A stretch of DNA of 12,400 bases from Myxococcales bacterium UBA5297. GTDB taxonomy: Bacteria; Myxococcota; Myxococcia; Myxococcales; UBA5297. The position numbers and the translations under genes are program-made. Of this stretch, positions 1 to 6,147 are shown in pieces. The notes below the pieces were generated by a model. That model was not told the origin of the DNA, searched no databases, and worked only from the letters and a program-made list of their open reading frames with translations. The DNA is taken from the NCBI GenBank assembly GCA_002408385.1, contig DHSB01000005.1:2907-15306 (forward strand). Direction: 5' to 3'. Each line of letters opens with the position of its first letter. Position 1 is the stretch's first letter.

Positions 1-54
1 GGCGGACGGAGGTGCGCGCGGCGCACGGATTGCCCCTCCGGGCGGCCGCGCCCA

Positions 55-70
55 CTGTCATACGCGACAG
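55..70. promoter_or_regulatory. Small dyad upstream of the DUF4142 gene
   Basis: CTGTC and GACAG form a 5-bp inverted repeat separated by 6 bases, ending 40 nt before the ATG at 111. This is a plausible size for an operator or a short 5'-UTR hairpin. Five-base arms occur often by chance, and no recognisable -35/-10 pair is seen next to it, so the assignment is weak. Confidence 0.15.
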
Positions 71-110
71 CGGCAGAGGTCTGGGAAGACCGCGCGCTGG
101 GAGGAGGAGC

Positions 111-761
111 ATGAGGACTTTGCGGATGGTGGCGACGGCGTTCGGGCTGGCCGTGCTCTTCGGCGCCCCGGCGATAGCGGCCGAAGGCGCAAAGGCGACC
201 AAGGAGCCGAGCGAATCGCTCAACAAGCAGGCTTCGATTGCCAACGAGCTGGCGCTCTACGACCAGCAGGCGACCGCGATCGCCGACATGGCGATCGAGC
301 GCAGCCAGAACCCTCAGGTGGTCGAGTACGCCCGGAGCATGAAGGTCGCGCACGAGAAGAACCTCACCGCGCTCAGGAGCTGGGCCGTGGGCAAGAACGT
401 CGAGATCGCCTCGATCAACCTGAAGGTTCCGCCCCGCGGCACCGGCGGTGCCGGCATGAGCGCCGAGGAGAAGAAGGCCTTCGACGAGAAGCTGAGCAAG
501 TACGGCTCCAAGCTGCGCGAGGACGCCAAGGAGGCGCAGGACGACATCTTCGATCTCGCCAACGCGCCATCCGGGAGCTTCGACACGAAGTTTCTCTCGA
601 TGGCAGCCGAACTGCAGGAGGACCAGGTCGACGAGGCGAAGGAGGCCCAGGCGAAGTTCGCCGCCGACAAGACCTTTGCCAGCTTGATGTCGGACACCCA
701 GGCGACCTTCGTGCCGCTCAAGGACAAGGCCAACACGCTCGAAGAGCAGCTCAAGAAGTAG
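111..761 (+). CDS. Exported DUF4142-family (ferritin-like helical) protein
   Basis: A 216-residue protein. I start it at ATG 111 because a strong purine-rich ribosome binding site, GAGGAGGAG, lies at 101-109 and the next residues form a signal peptide: MRTLR, a hydrophobic stretch, then AIAA (cleavage near residue 23-24). The frame is open further upstream, but that extension is arginine-rich shadow sequence. The mature part is highly helical and charged. Residues about 38-92 (ANELALYDQQATAIADMAIE, then NPQVVEYARSM, then AHEKN) match the pattern of DUF4142 proteins, in which 'NP.V..+A..M..DH' helices form a ferritin-like bundle. The expected location is periplasm or outer envelope. The biochemical role of the family is unknown; members are often linked to stress. 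The conserved metal-ligand pattern of true ferritins is not evident. It appears monocistronic, with a strong palindrome 20 nt after the stop. Confidence 0.72.
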   Translation: MRTLRMVATAFGLAVLFGAPAIAAEGAKATKEPSESLNKQASIANELALYDQQATAIADMAIERSQNPQVVEYARSMKVAHEKNLTALRSWAVGKNVEIASINLKVPPRGTGGAGMSAEEKKAFDEKLSKYGSKLREDAKEAQDDIFDLANAPSGSFDTKFLSMAAELQEDQVDEAKEAQAKFAADKTFASLMSDTQATFVPLKDKANTLEEQLKK

Positions 762-780
762 CGGCCTTTTGCGCCCCGAG

Positions 781-812
781 CGCCCGCGAGCGGCGGCCGC
801 CGCCCGCGGGCG
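781..812. terminator. 32-bp near-perfect palindrome after the DUF4142 gene
   Basis: Outer arms CGCCCGCG (781-788) and CGCGGGCG (805-812) enclose a perfect 14-bp palindrome, GCGGCGGCCGCCGC (790-803). The only unpaired position is A789 opposite C804. In RNA the centre would open into a small loop on an extremely stable GC stem. It begins 20 nt after the DUF4142 stop codon, the usual place for a transcription terminator. There is no following U-run, so it would be a stem-only terminator or an mRNA 3'-end stabiliser. It could also be a palindromic protein-binding or repeat element. Confidence 0.4.
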
Positions 813-860
813 TCCGGCCATGCGAGCTTCGCCCCGGCACCATGGCCGCCGCGACAGCGC

Positions 861-1040
861 TCAGGCCGCAGCCCGCCGTGAAGGCAGCTCGACCACGAAC
901 GAGGCCTCGCGCTCGGAGGGCTGCAGCCTCGCCGCCCCGCCGTGCACCTCGGCGATCCGCCGCGCACCCGCGAGCTCGGCATGAGCGAGATCTACGCGGG
1001 CGAGGGCGTGCGGATCTTCGAGCGCCGCCGAGGCGCCTAT
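861..1040 (-). pseudogene. Relic of a histidine-kinase C-terminus (ATPase domain end)
   Basis: Reading the - strand from the codon at 980-978 down to a TGA at 863-861 gives a peptide containing ARRIAEVHGG and, ten residues on, SEREASFVVELP, followed by a short tail. This is the familiar end of HATPase_c kinases, where 'GLGLAIARRIAEAHGG' is followed by a strand ending in 'F.v.LP'. The preceding in-frame residues (RVDLAHAELAG) look like the segment between the F box and G2 box with the GLGL glycine loop lost. In-frame stops at 1041-1043 and 1050-1052 cut it off, and there is no start codon, dimerisation domain or N box. It therefore reads as a decayed fragment. It is not a copy of the kinase at 8135-9697, whose C-terminus differs. 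Similarity was judged by eye only. Confidence 0.45.
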
Positions 1041-1374
1041 TCAGCGCCGTCAACCCGAGGTCACTCCTCGCGGAGCCGTGCCGCGCTCGCGGCGGCTCTG
1101 GTGCCCAAACGTCACGGTCCCGTCCTGGCGGAGGAAGCGGGGGTGAAGCCCGAAGTCGTCGTCTATCTCGGAAACGGCGCCACGTTCTGCAGCGCGTCGA
1201 CGGGAGCGGCAGGGTGACCTTCTCCGGGCAAATCGAAGCTCTGGCCTCGCGGGGAAGCTTCCCCCCACGGCCTGCCCGAAGCGCCTCGCCCACCTGAAGC
1301 TCGAGACGAAAGGTGCGTACGCGATCAGGTTTGGGTCGATGGGCGCCGAAGAGATCCGGCTTCTCCGCGCGCTT

Positions 1375-1394
1375 CGTCCGTCGTCCGTCGTCCG
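1375..1394. repeat. Tandem heptanucleotide repeat CGTCCGT x 2.9
   Basis: CGTCCGT occurs at 1375-1381 and 1382-1388 and continues as CGTCCG at 1389-1394, without mismatch. It lies in the gene-free spacer, so a change in copy number would not alter a supported protein. Confidence 0.6.
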
Positions 1395-1518
1395 ATGGAG
1401 AGAGGCCTCTGCGCCGTGCTGGACGGCGGGAGCCAGTCGTACGCCTTGACGAACGGCCGGTTCGTGCGCGAGTAGCCCTCGCGACCGCCAGCTCGCTTCC
1501 ATCCATTTGCCGGTGGGC

Positions 1519-1540
1519 GCGCGGCTCGCGTGAGCCGCGC
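1519..1540. other. Strong hairpin (9-bp stem, 4-nt loop)
   Basis: GCGCGGCTC (1519-1527) and GAGCCGCGC (1532-1540) are exact reverse complements around the loop GCGT. The element lies about 190 nt before the UPF0104 start. On the + strand it would form in the leader of the UPF0104-mgtA message if transcription starts upstream of it. It could equally be a terminator stem for something older in the spacer. No U-tract follows on either strand. Confidence 0.4.
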
Positions 1541-1727
1541 CTCCCGTCTCCGCCATCCTGCCGGCCGCACGCCGCCCTTCCGAACAGCCACTACCTCGCC
1601 CACCCGCCTCGGCTGGCGAGACCGGGGACGTTGGTCCAGGTTTGGAGGCGGATGTCCGTGGGAACGCGTGCCCCGGCTTCCTCGCCGGCAGTCCGGGCGC
1701 GGAACCGGGCGGGAGCGGGCCGGTACG

Positions 1728-2735
1728 ATGGAGGGGCGGGAAGGCTCGATTCGGTCAGCGACCGAGATGAGGCGCCATTCGCGCTGGACCTGGCTGTCGT
1801 GGATGTTCGGCGCGGCGCTGCTCGCCACGGTGGCGACCGTGGCTACCCGCTTCTCGGAAGAGCGCGACTTCGCTCGTCTCCTCAGGAGCGCGCAGCCCGG
1901 GTGGCTGCTGATGGCGGCGGTGCTGCAACTGGCCACGTACGTGGCCGAGGCCGGCGCCTGGCGGGTCCTGTTGCGCGCGCAAGACTGGCACGTTCCCCTG
2001 CGTTCGCTCACCGGCCTCTCGGTTGCCAAGCTCTTCCTCGACCAGGCCATACCCTCGGCTGGAATCAGCGGGGCCTTGCTTGTCGTCCGCGGGCTCGAGA
2101 GGCGCGAGGTCCCGCGTGAGACCAGCCTGTCCGCGGTGCTGCTCGACCTGCGCGGATACTTCGCGGCCTACGGGGCGGCGCTCGGCGCGGCGCTGGTGGT
2201 GCTCTGGGGGCTCGAGGACCTCACCGCGTGGGTCCTGGTCCCCGCCGCGATCCTCTTCTTGATAGCGGCGGCGGCCTTCGGGCTGCTCGAAGCCTGGAGC
2301 CGCGGCCACGGCCTGAGGTGGATCACGCATCTGCCACTGCGCTCGCTGCGGGAACAACTGGCCATCGCCCCGTCCGCCACTGCGCGTGACTGGCGGCTGC
2401 TCGCGGCGGCGTTCGGCTTCGAGCTGGCGGTCTTCCTGCTCGACGCGCTCACCCTGTGGATGATGCTCCTCGCCGTCGGAACCTACGCCCCGTTGCACCG
2501 GGTGTTCGCGAGCTTCATGCTCGCCACCGTGGCGCGCACCCTGGGCGTCGTGCCCGGAGGGCTGGGGACCTTCGAGGCGGTCTCGGTCGCCACCCTTCAC
2601 CTGGTCGGCGTGCCGGTGGCCGCCGGGCTCGCCGCGACCCTGCTGTTCCGCGGCTACAGCTTCTGGCTCCCGATGCTCCCCGGGTTCGTGCTGGCCCGGC
2701 GCGAGTCGCGCGGCGAATCGGCGAGGGAGGGTTAG
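1728..2735 (+). CDS. UPF0104 / lysylphosphatidylglycerol-synthase-TM-like integral membrane protein
   Basis: About 335 residues from ATG 1728, with GGGAG at 1711-1715 upstream. ATG 1767 (322 residues, MRRHSRW followed directly by the first membrane segment) is an equally plausible start. The protein is almost wholly membrane-embedded: hydrophobic segments lie near residues 22-38, 60-75, 135-185, 225-255 and 290-325, separated by Arg-rich loops. Two landmarks of the UPF0104 (TIGR00374/flippase-like) family are visible: PSAGISGALLVVRGL from residue 109 and PGGLGTFEA at 276-284. The family corresponds to the membrane half of MprF and to AglD-like proteins. No aminoacyl-transferase half is present, so lipid lysylation is not expected from this gene alone; translocation of a lipid or glycolipid is a family-level guess. 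The stop lies 3 nt before mgtA, whose ribosome binding site overlaps the end of this gene, so the two are co-translated. Confidence 0.75.
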   Translation: MEGREGSIRSATEMRRHSRWTWLSWMFGAALLATVATVATRFSEERDFARLLRSAQPGWLLMAAVLQLATYVAEAGAWRVLLRAQDWHVPLRSLTGLSVAKLFLDQAIPSAGISGALLVVRGLERREVPRETSLSAVLLDLRGYFAAYGAALGAALVVLWGLEDLTAWVLVPAAILFLIAAAAFGLLEAWSRGHGLRWITHLPLRSLREQLAIAPSATARDWRLLAAAFGFELAVFLLDALTLWMMLLAVGTYAPLHRVFASFMLATVARTLGVVPGGLGTFEAVSVATLHLVGVPVAAGLAATLLFRGYSFWLPMLPGFVLARRESRGESAREG

Positions 2736-2738
2736 GCG

Positions 2739-5225
2739 ATGCCCAGCAAAGAGCGCCCTTCCGTCGGGCTTTCGAGCGCGCGAGCCGCCGAGCTGCTCGA
2801 GCTGCATGGGCCCAACCGCATCGCGCCCACCCGCCGCCGCCACGTGTTCGTCGAGTTGCTCGCGCGCTTCCGCAACCCGCTCGTCCTGCTGCTGCTCGCC
2901 GCCAGCGGCGTGTCCGCGCTCACCGGCGACTTTGAGAGCTCGACGATCGTCGCGCTCATCGCGGTGATGAGCGTGACGCTCGACTTCTTCCAGGAACACC
3001 GTGCCGGCCGCGCGGCCGAAGCGCTGCGCAGGCGCGCCGGCCTGCGCGCGACCGTGCTGCGCGACGGGGCCGCGCGCGAGGTGCCGACCGAGGAGGTCGT
3101 CCCCGGAGACGTGGTGCTGCTGACGGCGGGCGACCTGGTGCCGGCCGACGCCGAGCTCTTCGAGGCGCGCGATCTCTTCGTTAACCAGGCGCTGCTGACC
3201 GGCGAGTCGTTCCCGGTCGAGAAGCGACCCGGACCCGCCGGCGAGCAGCTCGAGCCCGAGGAGGCGCTCGGCGTGGTCTTCATGGGGACCTCGATCCTGA
3301 GCGGCAGCGGCAGGGCGGTGGTGACGCGGACCGGCGCTCGCACCGCCATCGGCAAGATCGGCCTCGGGCTGACCCGCCGCGCGCCGCCGCGGGCCTTCGA
3401 GCTGGGGACCCGGGCCTTCGGGTTGCTGCTGCTGCGCATCGCGACGCTGATGGTCCTGTTCGTGATCATGGTGAACATCGCGCGCGGGCGGCCCACGCTC
3501 GAGTCCTTCCTGTTCGCCATCGCCCTGGCCGTCGGGCTGACCCCCGAGCTGTTGCCGATGATCGTCTCGGTCACGCTGGCCCGCGGCGCCCAGCGCATGG
3601 CGACCCGTCGCGTGCTGGTCAAGCGCCTCGCCGCCATCCACGACCTCGGGAGCATGGACGTGCTCTGCACCGACAAGACCGGCACGCTCACCGAGGCGCG
3701 CATCCGGCTCGAGCAGCACCTCGATCCCCAGGGGCGCGACAGCGAGCGCGTGCTGTGGCTGGCCTACCTCAACAGCCGCTTCGAGACCGGCCTGCACAGC
3801 CCGCTCGACGAGGCGATCCTTGCCCACGGCGAGGTCGACGTGGGCGGCTGGGAGAAGGTCGACGAGGTGCCCTTCGACTTCGAGCGGCGGCGCGTCTCGC
3901 TCCTCGCCGCCAAGGGCGAGGAGCGGCTGCTCGTCGTCAAGGGCGCCTTCGAGGAGATCCTGCGCTTCTCCTCGCAGGTCGAGGACGGGGAGAGCGGCGA
4001 AGTCCGGCCCCTGGACGAGGCGAGCCGCCGAAAGCTGAACGAGCGCTTCGAGGCGCTGGGGCGCGAGGGGTTCCGGGTGCTCGGCCTCGCCTGGAAGCGC
4101 GAGGACCCGCGGGTCGAGCACGCGGTGGTGAGCGACGAGGCGCTGCTGGTCTTCGCCGGCTTCGCGGCCTTCCAGGACCCGCCGAAGGAGAGCGCGAAGC
4201 AAGCGCTGCAGAGCCTCGAGGAGGCGGGGGTCTCGGTGGTCGTGCTCACGGGCGACAACGAGCTGGTCGCCCAGCACCTCTTCGCGCAGCTCGGGCGGCC
4301 GGTGAAGGGCGTCGTCGTCGGGCGCGAGCTCGAGAAGCTCGACGATCAGGCGTTGCTGGCGCGGGTCGAGGAGGTCGACCTCTTCTGCCGGCTCTCGCCG
4401 AACCAGAAGACCCGGGTCATCCTCGCCTTGAAGAAACGCGGGCACGTCGTCGGATACCTGGGCGACGGCATCAACGACGCGCCCTCGCTGCACGCCGCGG
4501 ACGTCGGCCTGTCGGTCGACAGCGCCGCGGACGTCGCCAAGGAGGCCGCGGACGTCATCCTGCTCGAGCAGGACCTGCGGGTGGTCGTCGACGCGGTGCT
4601 CGAGGGCAGGTGCACCTTCGGCAACGTCCTCAAGTACCTGATGATGGGGACCAGCTCGAACTTCGGGAACATGTTCAGCATGGCCGGCGCCTCGCTGTTC
4701 CTGCCGTTCCTGCCGATGCTCCCGATGCAGGTGCTGCTCAACAACTTCCTCTACGACCTCTCCGAGCTGCCCATCCCCGCGGACCGCGTGGACGACGACT
4801 TCCTGCGCCGGCCGCACCGCTGGGACAACCGCTTCATCCGCCGCTTCATGATCGCCGTCGGGCCCATCAGCTCGGCCTTCGACGTGGCCACCTTCCTGAT
4901 CCTGCTGCACGTCTTCGGGGGCGAAGAGCGGCTCTTCCACACCGGGTGGTTCGTCGAGTCGCTGGCGACGCAGGTGCTGGTCATCTTCGTCATCCGCACC
5001 CGCGGCAACCCGCTGCGCGCGCGTCCGGGACGGCTGCTCGCGGCGACCTCGCTGGCCGTGGTGGCCTTAGCCGTGGCGCTGCCGTTCACCCCGCTCGCCG
5101 CCAGGCTCGGCTTCGTGCCGCTGCCGGCGGGCTTCCTCGCGCTGCTGCTGCCGCTCGTGTTCGCCTACCTGCTCGCGGTCGAGCTCGCCAAACGGTGGTT
5201 CTATCGCAGGCATTCGCTCGCGTAG
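2739..5225 (+). CDS. mgtA: MgtA-type Mg2+-importing P-type ATPase
   Basis: An 828-residue P3B-type ATPase expected to import Mg2+ across the inner membrane using ATP. SD GAGGGAGG at 2723-2730 sits 8 nt before ATG 2739. The full P-type set is present: actuator TGES at 154-157, the M4 signature GLTPELLPMIVS with PELLP at 269-273, phosphorylation site DKTGTLT with D312, nucleotide-binding KGA at 401, TGDN at 504-507 and hinge GDGINDAP at 575-582. The run after the hinge (AADVGLSVDSAADVAKEAAD), MDVLCTDKTGTLT, and FDLxR-like PFDFERRRVS are typical of MgtA/MgtB rather than Ca2+, H+ or heavy-metal pumps. Membrane pairs lie near residues 40-80, 225-285 and six segments over 635-815. It is somewhat shorter than E. 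coli MgtA (about 900 residues), mainly at the N-terminus. No leader can fit before it, so it shares the upstream gene's promoter. Confidence 0.93.
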   Translation: MPSKERPSVGLSSARAAELLELHGPNRIAPTRRRHVFVELLARFRNPLVLLLLAASGVSALTGDFESSTIVALIAVMSVTLDFFQEHRAGRAAEALRRRAGLRATVLRDGAAREVPTEEVVPGDVVLLTAGDLVPADAELFEARDLFVNQALLTGESFPVEKRPGPAGEQLEPEEALGVVFMGTSILSGSGRAVVTRTGARTAIGKIGLGLTRRAPPRAFELGTRAFGLLLLRIATLMVLFVIMVNIARGRPTLESFLFAIALAVGLTPELLPMIVSVTLARGAQRMATRRVLVKRLAAIHDLGSMDVLCTDKTGTLTEARIRLEQHLDPQGRDSERVLWLAYLNSRFETGLHSPLDEAILAHGEVDVGGWEKVDEVPFDFERRRVSLLAAKGEERLLVVKGAFEEILRFSSQVEDGESGEVRPLDEASRRKLNERFEALGREGFRVLGLAWKREDPRVEHAVVSDEALLVFAGFAAFQDPPKESAKQALQSLEEAGVSVVVLTGDNELVAQHLFAQLGRPVKGVVVGRELEKLDDQALLARVEEVDLFCRLSPNQKTRVILALKKRGHVVGYLGDGINDAPSLHAADVGLSVDSAADVAKEAADVILLEQDLRVVVDAVLEGRCTFGNVLKYLMMGTSSNFGNMFSMAGASLFLPFLPMLPMQVLLNNFLYDLSELPIPADRVDDDFLRRPHRWDNRFIRRFMIAVGPISSAFDVATFLILLHVFGGEERLFHTGWFVESLATQVLVIFVIRTRGNPLRARPGRLLAATSLAVVALAVALPFTPLAARLGFVPLPAGFLALLLPLVFAYLLAVELAKRWFYRRHSLA

Positions 5226-5623
5226 CGGGAGGCCGTCTTGGCGATGAGCCCGGAAACGGGCTGGTGGCTACCACAGCGGTGAGCCCAATGCTCGCCTCCG
5301 TCCTCGCCGCGGTCCTCAGCCTCCCCGTCGCCATCTTTCTAGCCGAGCGAGCGGAGAGCGAGCCGCAGTCCGTCGGTAATCCTTCCGGGCTCTCCGTCTA
5401 CCGGATTCAACCCGCGCGCGAAACGCCCCTCATCGCGGTCGCAAGTGCGTTCGCTCTTCTTCCTTGCGCCTTCTCCCCGAACATCGAGGTGCCCCGCTGC
5501 CCTCGCCAAGGCCCGCGCGCCCCACACACAGGCCAATGGGCGCGATGCCCGGAGTGCCTGGCGGCGCCGCCGCGGCGCTCCGCCTTTGGATGCGGTCCGG
5601 TGAGCGGGCTCCTTGCCAGAGCG
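5226..5623. other. Convergent spacer between mgtA and tspO
   Basis: About 400 nt between two genes that point at each other. It contains the stem-loop at 5247-5262 and a perfect 12-bp palindrome, GGCGGCGCCGCC, at 5560-5571. A + strand frame starting at ATG 5288 begins with a hydrophobic-looking stretch, but it lacks a convincing ribosome binding site and runs on through tspO as part of a GC-rich shadow frame. I see no supported gene. Confidence 0.55.
5247..5262 (+). terminator. Stem-loop after mgtA with a GAAA tetraloop
   Basis: AGCCCG (5247-5252) pairs perfectly with CGGGCT (5257-5262) around GAAA, a GNRA-type stable tetraloop. It starts 21 nt after the mgtA stop. The stem is short and no U-run follows, so it may end or stabilise the 3' end of the mgtA message. 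A Rho-independent terminator is not proven. Confidence 0.35.
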
Positions 5624-6106
5624 TCACAGCCGGCTCGCGATGTAGGCGTTGAGCGTCGTCGCGAAGGCGACCCACAGCAGGTAGGGGAAGAGGAGCGCCC
5701 CCGCCATCGGCCTGACTCGCCAGAAGGCGACGAGCGTGGCGGCGACGGCGACGAGAAGCGCGACGAGGTCGACCAGGGCGGCGACGACCATCTGCTGGCC
5801 GAAGAAGAGCAGGGTCCACAGGCCGTTGAGCACGAGCTGCAGCGCGTAGAGCGAGAGCGGGAAGGAGGCGGCCCGCAGGCTGCCGCGGGCCCGCCAGACG
5901 AGCCAGGCGGCGACGGCCATCAAGGTGTAGAGCGCCGTCCAGGCGGGGCCGAAGACCCAGCCCGGCGGGTTCCACGGCGCTTTGGGCAGACTCTCGTACC
6001 AGGTGCCCCCGCCGAGCTCGGGCGCGAACGCCAACCCTCCCGCCCCTACCGCGAAGGTCGCGGCCAGAAAGCCGAGCAGTCCAAGGCTCGAACGTATGCG
6101 GCTCAT
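5624..6106 (-). CDS. tspO: TspO/MBR family tryptophan-rich sensory protein
   Basis: A 160-residue, five-helix membrane protein of the TspO/peripheral benzodiazepine receptor family, whose bacterial members bind and help degrade or move porphyrins and tune stress or pigment responses. The signature is intact: WY at 36-37, then LPKAPWNPPGWVFGPAWT at 40-57, the second-helix LYTLMAVAAWLVW, ALQLVLNGLWTLLFF at 88-102, and PYLLWVAFATTLNAYI at 141-156 lining the ligand pocket. Length matches the family (about 150-160). Start ATG 6106 is preceded on its own strand by AGGGAG, 3 nt away, inside a long GA repeat. It lies 41 nt downstream of the MFS gene and is probably co-transcribed with it. The ligand and physiological role in this organism are inferred from the family. 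Confidence 0.92.
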   Translation of the reverse strand: MSRIRSSLGLLGFLAATFAVGAGGLAFAPELGGGTWYESLPKAPWNPPGWVFGPAWTALYTLMAVAAWLVWRARGSLRAASFPLSLYALQLVLNGLWTLLFFGQQMVVAALVDLVALLVAVAATLVAFWRVRPMAGALLFPYLLWVAFATTLNAYIASRL

Positions 6107-6109
6107 CGA

Positions 6110-6127
6110 CTCCCTCTCTCTCTCTCC
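6110..6127. repeat. CT/GA dinucleotide tract at the tspO ribosome binding site
   Basis: An uninterrupted alternating CTCTCTCTCTCTC run spans 6114-6126. On the - strand it reads as a GA tract that leads directly into the AGGGAG used as the tspO Shine-Dalgarno sequence. It fills much of the 41-nt gap between the MFS stop (6148) and the tspO start (6106). Confidence 0.7.
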
Positions 6128-6147
6128 GTGCGCTCCTCGCGCCGCGG

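Larger units (their letters stand above)
762..1727. other. Long spacer without an intact gene
   Basis: Roughly 1 kb separates the DUF4142 gene from the UPF0104 gene. Several frames are open on both strands, but their translations are arginine/proline/alanine-rich and show no domain, apart from a short kinase-like relic at 861-1040 on the - strand. The spacer also contains a 32-bp palindrome (781-812), a 7-bp tandem repeat (1375-1394) and a 9-bp-stem hairpin (1519-1540). It must hold the promoter and any leader of the UPF0104-mgtA operon, but I could not identify a convincing promoter by eye. Confidence 0.6.

Noticed and set aside
942..1217. A + strand 91-codon frame with protein-like pieces (MSEIYAGEGVRIFERR)
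   Set aside because: The opposite strand shows the kinase-like pattern over the first part, and the remainder is compositionally biased and unrecognised.
1395..1475. A 26-codon + strand frame ending in SYALTNGRFVRE before a TAG
   Set aside because: The end looks protein-like, but there is no ribosome binding site and no upstream continuation, and I recognise no family. It is too short to call.
1755..4940. An open frame of about 1,060 codons on the - strand, antisense to UPF0104 and mgtA
   Set aside because: Its translation is a low-complexity mix of E, R, Q, A, H and G with no hydrophobic core or motif. It mirrors the GC-rich codons of mgtA, whose + strand product has every P-type ATPase motif.
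5288..5620. A possible small secreted protein beginning with a hydrophobic stretch in the mgtA-tspO spacer
   Set aside because: There is no convincing ribosome binding site. The frame does not stop before running antisense through tspO, and composition degrades after about 20 residues.
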